Shown here: positions 45,030 through 57,910 of the stretch, piece by piece
Layout of the letters: the number at the start of each line of letters is the position of its first letter
How positions within the stretch are numbered: position 1 is the first letter of the stretch
Origin: Artemia franciscana
Taxonomy: Eukaryota > Arthropoda > Branchiopoda > Anostraca > Artemiidae
Length of the DNA: 64,000 nucleotides
Direction of reading: 5' to 3'
NCBI RefSeq assembly: GCF_032884065.1
Contig: NC_088880.1
Span: forward strand, 33,916,008 to 33,980,007
Made by a program: the position numbers and the translations under genes
Notes under the pieces: generated by a model
The model's input: only the letters and a program-made list of their open reading frames with translations
What the model was told of the DNA's origin: nothing
The model's database searches: none

Positions 45030-45640
45030 CGGAAGATATTTCATTTACTCCTTTTCGCCTTTCAATACTTTTTTAAAGACTTGTAAAGACACGAGACATT
45101 GATTACAGAGGTTATTGCGACTCGCTATCCCGACACATCACGATCATGGCTACAGTCGGCGGCTGCAGTCGCCAGCACGTCTTTTAGCGTTAACGAACAA
45201 ATGGGGACGAACAATAATAACCGGAAGCTATTATTTGGTTCTGCGTAAATATGTTAGTTTTGATTTTAATACTTTAGTGTTGCTGCTGATGAGGATCGCT
45301 GTATCCGAGCTCGAAATATCCAGACTTTTGTATCTGCATTCAGTGTCTAATACATGGACTTATCCCCATTTGGGCGTTTATTTGTTCGTTATGAAAAGAC
45401 AGTGTGGTCTTTGAAAAAAAGAAAGGAAAAAAATATCTAATTGAAGGTATTACGTCAAAAATCTTTTAGCGTTAAAACTCAACGAGACGAAGGAGCTTTC
45501 GTTTACTTTTCTTTGTCCTTCAATTTTTTTTCATGAACTTGTCAAAATAGAAAATGGTCATGAAAGGTTATCGCGACGCAACGTTGCGACGCATCGTGAC
45601 ATCAGCTACGGTTGGCAACATTTTTCCAGCGTTGGCTACA
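45030..45640 (+). mobile_element. Relic of a Penelope-like 3' end with flanking direct repeats
   Basis: 45283-45322 reads CTGATGAGGATCGCTGTATC and then CGAGCTCGAAATATCCAG, the hammerhead-like tail motif also found at 2257 and 50915. 45396 carries AAAGACAGTGTGGTCTTTG as at 51022. The stretches 45041-45200 and 45490-45640 are diverged direct repeats (TTATTGCGAC... and TTATCGCGAC..., each with GGCTAC(A/G)GT(C/T)GGC or similar), like pseudo-LTRs. No coding part remains. Confidence 0.5.
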
Positions 45641-45713
45641 TATGCAAATTTCTTTCTAAAAGAGGGAGAATAATCATAAGCATGACTGTGAAAAAAGAAA
45701 AAAAGCTACTTAC

Positions 45714-45867
45714 GTTAAAGCACTACCTTCAACGACAAGCCCTTTCATGGACGGAGCTGTGGAGCATATTGAATTTTGGAATGTGGCATCAGGAGAGACT
45801 CCCTCATAGGAGTTGGAAGACTGCCGATTAGACTGACTCCTCTCAGGTACTTTAGTTGTAGATAAAT
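45714..45867 (-). CDS. ATP10-type P4-ATPase, exon for the variable P-domain insert
   Basis: 154 bp; acceptor CTTTCTTTCAG, donor TAAC|GTAAGT. Phase 2 at its start and two bases left at its end join exactly to 51761-52003 and 40925-41282. The peptide begins DLSTTKVPERSQSNRQSSNS, a Ser/Asn-rich low-conservation stretch, and ends MKGLVVEGSALT, equivalent to the (L)V(I/V)(D/E)G..L motif of P-type ATPases. ATP10 proteins have a long variable insert here, which fits. Recognised mainly by position, phase and the VVEGSALT motif. Confidence 0.82.
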
Positions 45868-46459
45868 CTGAAAGAAAGGTCATAAAAAGACTTGGCATTT
45901 TATGATGTGACTACTAACACACTAAGTGCTATTATATCGTCTTTGTCGACATATTTAGTAGAAAAAAGGAACTTGTTAATTAAACGAAATACTCAAGAAT
46001 TACGCTTAGGTTAAAGCGGGTCTGCATGCAAAATGTGCTAGCTACAATTATTTTGCATACTATGAAGTAAGAATTGTTTTCTAACTTCACGCTGTCAAAA
46101 ATACTTTACCCCTCCACTCCCCATAATGTGCAAATATATAGCCGAAATTTTATAAGTCCCATGCATTTTATCACCCGTCACATGTCTTTGTGGCTATGAA
46201 ACCGGTCTTCTGAGATGTAACCTAAGCGTAAGTCTTAAGTGTGTTTCGTTTAATAAACAAATGCCGAAAAAATTTCAGAAAATAGAGTATGTCCAACCAT
46301 AATTTTTCCTGATAAAACGTCTTTTGTATAATATCAGTTGTTTATTCCTTATAATTTTTATGCATTTGTTTACAATTTGTATTATAAATTTGTTTATTTA
46401 AAAGCTTCTGCTTATTCACAATATACTTATTAGCAGTAGGTCCATAGTGTTTTTGACAC

Positions 46460-47180
46460 AAAAATGAGAAACTTAAAGTCAATCAAGAATGAAGGGGTTT
46501 CTAATCTGATACATCAGCTTCAATACTTTTTGCTTCTGATAAGCTTCACAAAATGAGAAGTTTAAAATCTATCAAGAATGAAGGAGTTTCTAATCTGATA
46601 CATTAGCCTCAACACTTTTTGCTTCACAAAATGGGAAGCTTAAAGTCTATCAAAAATGAAGGGGCTTTTAATGTGATGCATCAGCTTCAATACTTTTTGC
46701 TTCACATAAGCTTCACAAAATAGGAAGCTTAAAGTCTATCAAGAATGAAGGGGCTTCTAATCTGATACATCAGCTTCAACGCTATTTATATAATCGAAGA
46801 AGTGCACGCCTCCAGTCAATTCTAAACTTACCCTACTGCCTAGAAGAAAACTTCCAATTGTGCAATATGTATCTGAGATCATAAGCCAATAGAATAATAA
46901 ACTGGTTAAAAAAAAATAATAAAGAAATGATGATGTATTGCAGATGTATTTTTACAAGGCCCTGCTTCAAGCTACCTTGGGTGCGAAATAAACAGAAGAA
47001 CAAAGCAATGAAGAAAAAAGAAGAAAAAATAAGAATGTATTTATAGAATGTATAAGAATGTATAATAATAGAATGTAATAAGAATGTATAAGAATGTAAA
47101 AGAAGAATGTATTTTTACAAGGCCCTGCTTCAAGCTACCTTGGGTGCGAAATAAACAGAAGAACAAAGCAATGAAGCAAA
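46460..47180. repeat. Two imperfect tandem repeat sets
   Basis: 46460-46780 has four ~75-100-bp units around AAGTCTATCAAGAATGAAGG and TCTGATACATCAGCTTCAA. 46944-47010 and 47104-47172 are nearly identical (GTATTTTTACAAGGCCCTGC and CTACCTTGGGTGCGAAATAA). No gene seen. Confidence 0.8.
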
Positions 47181-47519
47181 AAGAAGAAAAAATAATATAA
47201 ACAAAATAACTATTAGCTGAGAAATAGGGGTGAGAGGGGGGGGGGTCTCACAAAAAAAACAAGAATTTTCAAATCAAGAATTTGAACTGTAGACTGACCT
47301 AAAATGAAATAAGCAAAAAATTAAATTACAGTTCAAAATAACAATTAGAGTGTAAATGAACTCTATAAAATATATTAGTTAAAAAATAGTATATTGTCTA
47401 ATAGTAAATATATATAAATAAAGTATGCAAATATAGCATATGCATCAATATATACAAAATATATTTATTAAATTTGCTTAATATAAATAAATTGTTTAAT
47501 CATCCTTAGTAGTTATTTT

Positions 47520-48330
47520 GATAAATAAAATAGAATAGAATAGAATAGGTTTTATTTGCACAATCTTTCGTAGTCATAAAACTAAATGGCGCTTGTGCTT
47601 ACAAAAAAGAAAAAAGGATTAAATCAAACGACAAAAAAAAAATCAGAAGACAAATAGTTTAAAATCAACAATTGTTATACTTTGATACAAAGAAAGGGAT
47701 GAATGAGTTGGAAAAACGATTTGTGCGTGAAGGAGGTGCTGCTAATCTGTCAAATTTCTTCAACCTAGTACTTCGATGTTTCACTAAAACTGGTGGTAGT
47801 ATCGATCTGTATTTATCACTTCTGAGAAGATATTGGCCAAATTCAAGGATCAAACTGAGACGACGCTCTTGAAGAGAGGGAATTTGTAAAGTGGATAATG
47901 CTAACTTATATTCGGTAAAAGCATCGCACAATATTACTTTGACTGCTCTTTTTTGTATTGACTCAAGCTGGTCACTTAGGTAAATAGTGTTATTGACTTG
48001 TGGGCCCCATACGGGACATGCATACTCTAAAATTGGTCGAATGTAAGTAAGATAGGCTATCCTTAGTTGTGTCACTGAAAAACCAAATCGACGCATTAGT
48101 ATAAGTGTCCGCATCGCACTATTTGCCTTTTTGATAATTGAATCGACATGGAGGCTGAAAGAGCAGTCGATGCTAAACTTGACACCAAGCACTACTGCCG
48201 AAGATTCACTAGGATAAGGAGGAGGAGGGCACACAAAGTCTCTCTTCAGGGGATTAAAGCGAAGGATTTTAGTCTTTCCTTCGTTGATTTGGAGGCTGTT
48301 CGCAGTACATTCATCTTTGAAGTTATTTAA
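47520..48330 (-). pseudogene. CR1/jockey-like LINE, RT C-terminal fragment with 3' tail
   Basis: Minus strand from about 48330: NSLQINEGKTKIL, then PSESSAVVLGVKF, FSLHVDSIIKKANSAMRTL, TYIRPILEYACPVWGP, then SIQKRAVKVIL and LQIPSLQERRLSLILEF, the ordered blocks after the polymerase core in CR1- and jockey-type LINEs (compare Y.TYIRP.LEYA..VW). The frame is open to about 47665. The element ends at 47525-47550 in repeats that read CTATT on the minus strand, a short tandem end like those of such LINEs. A plus-strand frame here is a shadow. Confidence 0.82.
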
Positions 48331-48955
48331 AATGAGTTATTTTTTAATTACTTGAAACGAACAGTAAAAACCATGAATATTGACTTCAGACTAAGAAGGA
48401 ACCATAGTTACACGAACATTTTCGGGGGTCAAAATTCGTTAGAATCCCACAATATAACAGGCAAATTACAAAAAAAAGGTAAAATGGCGAAGATCTCGGC
48501 CTTTAAAGGAGACGTGGGTCTGAGCCTTAAAGAGGTGATTAACCTCCACTGAAATAAACTCAGCCCCCCTCCCCCAACATGGACATTCAAACTTCTTTGA
48601 AGAGTAACTCACCACTTTTGAAGAAACGTTAGAGGGGACAGTTTCTGCTTTTGATAGATATAACTGAAAAGCTACATTTACATCAAATTTGCACCCCATT
48701 CCTCCGAAACTGGAGTTTATTGATCATTTGTCCCAAATCGTGTTTTAAAGATTTGTAAATCAATCATAAATATATACTCAACCCTTTAATAAACATTAAA
48801 ACTCCTTAAATAATAGCTATTCTCCCCTTTCTTCCAAAGAAAAAGAGGCAACAATAGTGCTTTCGAGAATAAGTAAAGAGCTGACTACAAATAACTGAAC
48901 AGCTAATGTTTCCCCAACTTGTCCTAAATCAGTCATCAAATCCATCAAAAATGTG
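48331..48955. other. Intronic DNA, no gene recognised
   Basis: Contains a GAG(C/A)C.TTAAAGAGG..ATTAACCTCC segment resembling the dispersed-repeat style. No domain. Confidence 0.45.
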
Positions 48956-49440
48956 ACAGCCAGTCATCGAAATATACTAAAGCATCTACTACACTCATCG
49001 ACTACTACAGAAATATACTAATCATAAAATATACTAAAACATCTACTACACTCATCTACAACTACAGAACATACTAATCATAAAATACACCAAAACATCT
49101 ACTACACTCATCTACTACTACAGAATATAGTGAAAAAAGAAATCATCAATGAAATAGCACAAATGAAGAAAGAAACGCACACCACAGAACCGAACATATA
49201 AAATAATTAAAAAAACAGATAGAAAAATAAAGACTGTTTTTCTACTTTAGTAATTAAGATAGATAAGTACTTGAACGAGACCTTAACCCTACTCATCCAT
49301 CCAATTACACATATCAAACAGCATAACCATACACATTCAACCACAAAGAATAGTCCATGGACAGGCAGTCGCGTCGTCAGTAAGTATAAATCATCATAAA
49401 CCGATTTTATGATACTAATCATAAAATATACTAAAACATC
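48956..49440. repeat. ~55-bp minisatellite split by an insertion
   Basis: Units with AAATATACTAAAACATCTAC and TACACTCATC at 48975, 49030 and 49085. After an unrelated 49131-49408 stretch the unit resumes as ACTAATCATAAAATATACTA at 49412. The intervening sequence includes a Naiad-like pseudo-LTR fragment. Confidence 0.75.
49226..49397 (-). mobile_element. Naiad-like pseudo-LTR fragment
   Basis: The reverse complement holds CGACTGCCTGTCCATGGACT, GATGAGTAGGGTTAAGG and TCAAGTACTTATCT, matching 9660-9830. About 170 bp only, more diverged than the 9.5-kb copy. It lies inside a minisatellite, in gene orientation within a flippase intron. The short frame on it is a copy of the pseudo-LTR frame and not a gene. 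Confidence 0.75.
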
Positions 49441-49681
49441 ATGTGACCTGCCACCTCTTTGTCGGCTACAAAATCAGTGAATACAAAACTCAAGCACCTA
49501 CAGCACATACTCTATAAAGTATGAGCAACTTAAAATGGTGGAAACTGGCGCTAGAGTCGAAAACATCATCAGTATCATCGTAGTGTTTTGGGTTTCTTTG
49601 CTTTTTCACTTCTTAATTGTGTTTTCATACAAACTTAGATGAGACACTCATTTTTCCATTACTCTAATTTGATCTTACTAT

Positions 49682-50770
49682 CAAACAGTTCGTGGTAAGG
49701 AACTGTAGTAAGGAGCGACCCGGCTCAATAGCAACCAAAACTCTAAAAAATCGGGTTTTGATATCAATAACTACATCAAAAGAATCGCATTTTAATGCTG
49801 ATTTTAAATATATAAGTTTAATCAAGTTTAGTCTTACCCATCAAAAGTTACGAGCCTGAGAAAATTTGCCTTATTTTAAAAAATAGGGGGAAACAACCCC
49901 TGAAAGTCCTAAAATCTTAACGAAAATCACACCATCAGATTCAGCGTATCAGAGAACCCTATTGTAGAAGTTTCAAGCTTCTATCTAAAAAAAAGTGGAA
50001 TTTCGTATTTTTTGCCAGAAGACAAATCACGGGTGCGTGTTTATTTGTTGTGCCCTTTTTAAGTGACCAAAAAAAATTGGAGGGCACCTAGGCCCCCTCC
50101 CACGCTCATTTTTTCTCCAAAGTCAACGGATCAAAATTTTAAGATAGGCATTTTGTTTCGCATAGTCAAAAACCATAATAACTATGTCCTTGAGAATGAC
50201 TTACTCCCCCACAGTCCCTGGGGGAGGGGCTGCAAAATCCAAACTTCGGCCAGTGTTTACATATAATAATGGTTATTGGGAAGTGTACAGCGTTTTCAGG
50301 GTTTTTTTGGGGGGTTTTGGGGTGGTGTTGAGGGGAGGGAGCTATGTGGGAGGATCTTTCCTAGGAGAAATATGTCATGGGGGAACAGAAATTCAATGAA
50401 AGGGCGCAGGGTTTTCTAAAAATACTATAAAAAAACAATGAAAAAGTAAACATGGAAAAGTTTTTTCAACTGAAAGTAAGGAGTAGCATTGAAACTTAAA
50501 ATGAACAGAGATTATTACGCATATGAGGGGTTCTAAAAATACCTTAGCATAAAGAGCGAGGTATTTAGGAGGAGATAAATACCTCGCTCTTTATACTATA
50601 GTATTTTTAGTAATTTCAACTATTTATTCTACGGCCTTTCGGATTCAGGGGTCATTCTTAAAGAATTGGGACAAAAGTTACGATTTAGTGTAAAGAGCGA
50701 GGTATTAACGAGGGTAAACCCCCCTCATATACATAATAAAAATTTAAGAATATAAAAGTTTGTTACGTAA
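49682..50770 (+). mobile_element. Dispersed repeat with 5' hairpin, copy 2
   Basis: Starts TCAAACAGTTCGTGGTAAGG and follows the same order as the copy at 62684: CATCAAAAGTTACGAGCCTG, CACACCATCAGATTCAGCGT, a TTGGAGGGCA.CTAGGCCCCC region, CCCCACAGTCCC, GGTTATTGGGAAGTGTACAG. Inside, 50532-50613 is an inverted repeat around AAAGAGCGAGGTATTT. Frames across it are not conserved between copies. Confidence 0.8.
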
Positions 50771-50781
50771 GTTAATTCTTA

Positions 50782-51020
50782 ACGAAAGTAAAACAGTTCA
50801 AAATAGGGATGATACCTTTTTATTGACAGTGAAATATAAAATTATTTAACTGGATATTTCGAACACATATACAGTGTTCATCATCAGCAGTAAAACTGTG
50901 TTCATCATCTACTGCTGATGATGAACACTGTATATGTGTTCGAAATATCCAGTTAAATAATTTTATATTTCACTGTCAATAAAAAGGTATCATCCCTATT
51001 TTGAACTGTTTTACTTTCGT
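50782..51020. repeat. Head-to-head pair of Penelope-like tails, 111-bp perfect or near-perfect arms
   Basis: The right arm 50910-51020 is the tail of the family at 2257-2367 (CTGATGATGAACAC...GTGTTCGAAATATCCAG...GAACTGTTTTACTTT). The left arm 50782-50892 is its reverse complement. The 17-base spacer repeats a bit of the arm (TGTGTTCATCATC). In the right arm CTGATGA (50915-50921), a 6-bp stem GAACAC/GTGTTC and GAAA (50942-50945) give a better hammerhead-like core than at 2257. Confidence 0.9.
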
Positions 51021-51305
51021 CATGGAAAGGCAGTGTGGTCTTCGAAGTTAGCTAATTCTTAAGTTACGTATATTTTTTACTAATAAAAACATTCGTTAAA
51101 AATTAAAATTTATAGTTGCCTTTTTATGTAACCGAAAAATTGCAGGGCAACTAGGCTTTCCCCACCACTTATTTCTCAAAATCGTCTGATCAAAACTAAG
51201 AGAAAGCCATTTAGCCAAAAAAGGAATTAATATGCAAATTTCATTTTAATAGTTTATGTGTGGAGAGCCAAAATCAAACATGCATTAATTCAAAAACGTT
51301 CAGAA

Positions 51306-51597
51306 ATTAAATAAAAAAAAACTAGTTTTTTTAACTGAAACTAAGGAGCGACATTAAAACTGAAAACGAACAGAAATTACTCCGTATATGAAATCAGTTT
51401 TCCCCTCCACAATCCCTCGCTCTTTACGCTAAAGTTTGACTCTTTGCCACAATTCTGATTTTTAAAACAATTTAAAACTTTACCGTAAAGAGCGAGGGAT
51501 TGCGGAGGGGAAAACCCATTTCATATACGGAGTAATTTCTGTTCGTTTTATGTTTTAATGTCGCTCCTTACTTTCAGTTAAAAAAAACTAGTTTTTT
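51306..51597. repeat. Fold-back element, ~130-bp arms
   Basis: The left arm begins ATTAAATAAAAAAAAACTAG and includes GGAGCGACATTAAAAC, ACGAACAGAAATTACTCCGT and CAATCCCTCGCTCTTTACG; the right arm is the same in reverse complement and ends CTAGTTTTTTTTTATTTAAT. The loop is about 35 bases. The inner module (AAAGAGCGAGG...GGAGGGGAAAACCC...TATACGGAGTAATTTCTG) also occurs at 62115-62230 and at 50.5, 50.7 and 63.7 kb. Confidence 0.85.
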
Positions 51598-51760
51598 TTT
51601 ATTTAATTACACCAAAAATGCCAAGAAACGCCAGATGCTACATGGTGTCGGTGATTTCTTTTTATACTAGCGCCAGATTCCACTCTTATTGGCTACCCAT
51701 TACTCTATAGCATATCCCTAATTAATTCAACAAATCGGCTATATTGATTCAAACCCTTAC

Positions 51761-52003
51761 CTCTCTGCTCTCTCTGTATTGTTTCAAGGTGACTTTTAAT
51801 AGATGCTCCTACTGCTTCTTTTCCGCGTCCACTAATAACCAGGATTTCCATATTTTCTGAGAAGAGAGAGCATGAATATGCAATATTAATGGCTGTTTCC
51901 TGTTTATCACCTGTTAAGACCCACATCACAATGCCTGCCTGGCGGAGACTGTTGATTGTCTCTGGAACTAATTTTTGAAGCTTATCCTCAACACCAGTGG
52001 CAC
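51761..52003 (-). CDS. ATP10-type P4-ATPase, exon with the TGDKQETA motif
   Basis: 243 bp (81 codons); acceptor TTTATTTTATAG, donor AGAG|GTAAGG. Starts by completing a Gly codon and reads [16 protein letters not shown], then [19 protein letters not shown], the P-domain TGD motif with the class-typical DKQETA(I/V)NIAYSC form, then a charged helix [29 protein letters not shown].(L/G)VP.TI is common to all P4-ATPases. A minus-strand start often proposed inside it (Met at 51929) is just the M of MWVLTGDK. Confidence 0.93.
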
Positions 52004-54178
52004 CTATAAAATAAACTTATGAATAAAATATCTTATAATAATAAAATATTATAGTAAACAGTCCCAAATATGGCTTTAAAAGTGCCAAGGACAATAAAAT
52101 ACAACCTTTTTTTCCCTGGACTAATCTCAGGACTCGCCTATAGATCTACCTAATGAATAAACGCTCTAAGCAAATATTGAAATAAACAGTCCCCACTATA
52201 GCCTTTAAGCACCAAGGGCATGAAAATCACAATCTTTTTATTAATCCCTGAAAACGACGATTTTTTAAGACTTTTCTTTTGGTTGTTCCAAAAAGGAAGT
52301 TTTTAGGGCAGTACGACATTTTTGTCAATGTTGCCACGTTGAACATAAATAAGCAAAATGAAATAGTTAAACATTAAATGATTAAATATTTCTTTTACTT
52401 TCAATCACTTTGCCAGAGGAGTGAAACTGCAATACTCGTGAATTACAAAAGTTATAATTCGTCTGAAATTCAAGTCTCAATAACAAATTCTACGATTTAT
52501 AGCAAGAAAAATGATAAAAATATCAATTTTTTTTACTGCTTAAAAAAATAAAAGTTTAAGAACTCTAGAACGAACCTTTCTTTTTTACCAAAATACTGGT
52601 TACATCGACAGAAAAATCACGCTAATCTCCTATATACAACGTTTTTATTCAACGGATCAAAACTTGGCTCATCTGGTTTCCGAAATACCAAAAGCAAATG
52701 GAAGACAGTGAAACTTTTTATTGCGAAACTATCAGATACAAATTCAGGTCAAAAAAGCCCCCCCCAAAATGGATCTGAAAAAAAGGGCCAAAAGCTTTTT
52801 TCCAATTTGGCTTGACACATATATATTTAAGCCCTGGGTTAAGAAGACCTTAATACAGAGCAAAAAATGGAAAAAAATGGTTCCTTGGTAAACAGGGCCC
52901 AACAAAAGGCCAGCAAAGGGCCCAAAAGATTTTCATCGGCCACTTCTCATCAAATTGGATTTTTATAGAAACATTTGATTTAAAATCGGAAGTTCTAGCG
53001 GCATTTTTTAATCACTGAAAAGGACTCAGGGGTAGTCAGCCTGTCCCCATGGCTTCTCCTGCTACTTCCCCCTGTAAACCCTCTGATACTGGGTCAAAAT
53101 TCTAAAACGGTAATTTTGTTCAAAAGCATCGATAGGTCTGATAAGTATGCCTCTAGTATCGACATTACCATCACAACCTGGATACCAATGGCCCTAAATT
53201 GCAGAAATTGCCCATTCTTCACATTTGTATTATAGTAGAAAATGCAATTGTTCTATGTTTTCTATTCAGTTAGCGACCTCTTACGTTGTTCTCTAGACCA
53301 AGATTCCCAGAGTCTCAGAAGGGTGGACTCAGGATATGAAACGCGTGCCTGAGTACACCAAAAGACGCAATGTATACTAGAGTTTTGAAATTATACTAAG
53401 TATCTCGGGAATAGCTTTTGGAGATGAATTTGGAATCTTTAAGAAGTCTTAGAGAGGGAAGTTGACCTCAAGTTTTGACTTACTTACTTTTACTCGTTTA
53501 ACATTATAAGTCAAGAAGGTTTGTCCGCCCTTGAAAGAAGGTCTGTCGGCAGTTGGTGGCTCGACAATATACAACTACTCTCTGTCCCAGTGTCTACTGT
53601 ATTCCCTAAGCCCGCCAGACGGAGTTTTGATTTGAGGGAGGGAAATATGGTAAATCGTAAGACAATGTGTGTACCCAGGTCTTCGACGTTGCGCATCAGC
53701 AATATTTTGAAGCAATATAATACTTGAAGGTGCTATTGGGGAACAGAAGGGGGAGGATGAGGAAAGGAGACTTCAGATTTTTGCATTGAGGGAAGCGAAA
53801 AGGGGGCAAGTAACTATTGTCTATGATTTAACGAACGTTTTAGTACTGTAAGCTTCCATGGAACGTATTATATCTACACAGTTAAATATCAAGGCACATC
53901 GAAAGATATTATACGTTGTCAAAATGATGTATCAGGAATATCTTGGGAGCTGCGTGGGATAACCAGTTGAAATATCCAGGGGAAATTTAGGGAGGGGAAA
54001 GGTAATTACACGGCGAACTGTCTTTTGGAAGAGGCGGTGGAGCTAAACAAAACACACTAATTGCACCCCACACTATCAAAACATCACATCTACGAATTCT
54101 CGGAAACAGCTCAAGATAGAACCAAAACTTTCAAGCCATCGAAATAACACATCTGAGATATTTTATGAACGGCTTGAG
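52004..54178. other. Intronic DNA, no gene recognised
   Basis: The 53511-53727 frames on both strands lack domains. A (C/A)-rich repeat remnant near 52980-53140 resembles the dispersed family (AAAATCGGAAGTTCTAG). Nothing supportable. Confidence 0.45.
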
Positions 54179-56337
<2,159 letters not shown>

Positions 56338-56559
56338 CTAGTAATTCTAGATTCGCTTCGATTTGTGAAAACGACTCCGAAATTGCTGCTTCCCTCCTTT
56401 CAACTGCCATTTCAGCCATTAAATGTTCCCGGAACCATTTATCATATTCATTTTTAGAAAGATTTCGACGAGCAATCACTAGAGTCCGAAGACCTAGTTT
56501 GGCATAGTTATCCACCTGAATCTGAGTCTTAGCAATTATCTGCTCATCAATGGTGCGAA
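56338..56559 (-). CDS. ATP10-type P4-ATPase, exon at the N-domain to P-domain transition
   Basis: 222 bp (74 codons); acceptor TTAATTTTTCAG, donor CTAG|GTAAGT, phases fitting both neighbours. Visible blocks: the AKTQIQVDNYAKLGLRTLVI segment, where (Y/F)A..GLRTL.(I/V)A is conserved in all P4-ATPases, then ARRNLSKNEYDKWF, and an amphipathic helix ending ESFSQIEANLELLG (E..L.LLGATG(V/I)ED runs on into the next exon). Part of the cytosolic catalytic headpiece. Confidence 0.93.
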
Positions 56560-56633
56560 CTGAAAAATTAATCAATTAAGTCACAGACTAAAAAAAACAA
56601 CGCTTTCTTAGTCTATGAAACATGTTTTGCAGG

Positions 56634-57180
56634 GGCAGTGGGCTTAACGAGTGTCTGGTTTGGCAATAGTCATATGCCGAGTTAATTAGCATGGCTTTAC
56701 ACACCTTTTGTATCTTCAATTAAGTGGATCAATAGATGGCTTTGATGGATTACCCCCCAACCACAAAGAAGATTGCAGAGACTTTCTGCAGTGAAAAAAA
56801 TTATTTTTAAGTGATTTTAAGTAGCCTACTATTGCTAGATTAGAGCAATCTCTGATGAGCCGTTTTAAATACCGTTACGTTTGAACCATGCTAACATGCT
56901 ACCAACATTTGGACCATGCAGTCGGCTTAACGAGTGTTTGGCATGGCAATAGTTATATGTCAAGTCAATTAGCATGGCTTTACACACCTTTTGAATCTTC
57001 AAATAAATGGATCAACAGATGACTTTGATGGATTAGCCCCAATCACAAAGAAGATTACAGAGACTTTCTGCAGCGAAAAAAATTGTTTTTAAGTGATTTT
57101 AAGTAGGCCTACTATTGCCTAGATTAGATCTATTTCTGATGAACTGTTTTGGATACCCTAACGTTTGAACCATGCTAACA
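56634..57180. repeat. Tandem duplication, ~275-bp units
   Basis: GCAGT(G/C)GGCTTAACGAGTGT begins units at 56634 and about 56917. Both contain TTAGCATGGCTTTACACACC and GACTTTCTGCAG(T/C)GAAAAAA, and both end CGTTTGAACCATGCTAACAT. Close upstream (gene sense) of the 56338-56559 exon. Confidence 0.88.
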
Positions 57181-57229
57181 TATTTTTACACAATAAATAT
57201 GTTACATTCATTTAAACATACAACTTACA

Positions 57230-57910
57230 AGTACTTTACTAGTACTTGCTGCAGGACCAAAGGTAAACGCCTCAACCGGCATCTAGAAGACTTTGTATGG
57301 TTGACTACCATTTGTCGCGATCTTGTACCAGCTCTTCAGCAAACCGGAGCCGGCAGCTCTCCCACTTTTTGCCAAACTTTCGAAATTCACCAATGGAATC
57401 GAGATTTTTTTGACAGTTGCCCACCAATTCTTCAATCAGCGACCCGGACGTCTATGCCAATCTGACAGGGGAGCAGCTAGAAGCACTTACTTGATGATGC
57501 GGTGATTGGATCTTCTCAGGAAATGGTCAAGCCAACGCAGTCTTCTCAGTCTTCTCAATTGTGGCTATGGGCTTGACGTTACAGCAGCGGTGACGCACAT
57601 CAGAATTTGAGATTCTGTCGGAGTATCGAATCCTCAGGAGTTTTCGTAAGCAGTAGTGGTCAAAGACTTCCATATCATGGAGATGAAGCACCTTCAGTGG
57701 CCAAGTCTCAACTGCACAGAAGAAAACAGATCTAACAGCACTTTACAGACACAAATTTTTGTCTTCAAACTGATCTCCCGTCGGTTCCTCAAATGGTGGC
57801 AGAGTTGTGAGAATATGGTTTGGGCTTTGTTGATCCTATTCTGTACGTCAAGGTCACAGCCTTCACGTGAGTTTATTAGTTAGCCAATATAAGTAAAACT
57901 ATTGACTTTT
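57230..57910 (-). pseudogene. RTE-like LINE, RT C-terminal fragment
   Basis: Minus strand from about 57905: ELEKVNSFTYIG, then NRINKAQTIFSQLCHHLRN and REISLKTKICV, then in another frame AVETWPLKVL, MEVFDHYCLRKLLRIRYSDR and ISNSDVRHR. This is the order seen in SR2/BovB-type RTE elements (DHRCLR.I.R......R.SN..V). At least three frame changes and several stops. Distinct family from the copies at 7.4, 8.4, 19.9, 42.6 and 60.6 kb. Confidence 0.75.

Noticed and set aside
47672..47872. Plus-strand 66-residue frame
   Set aside because: Shadow of the CR1-like LINE fragment coded on the minus strand.
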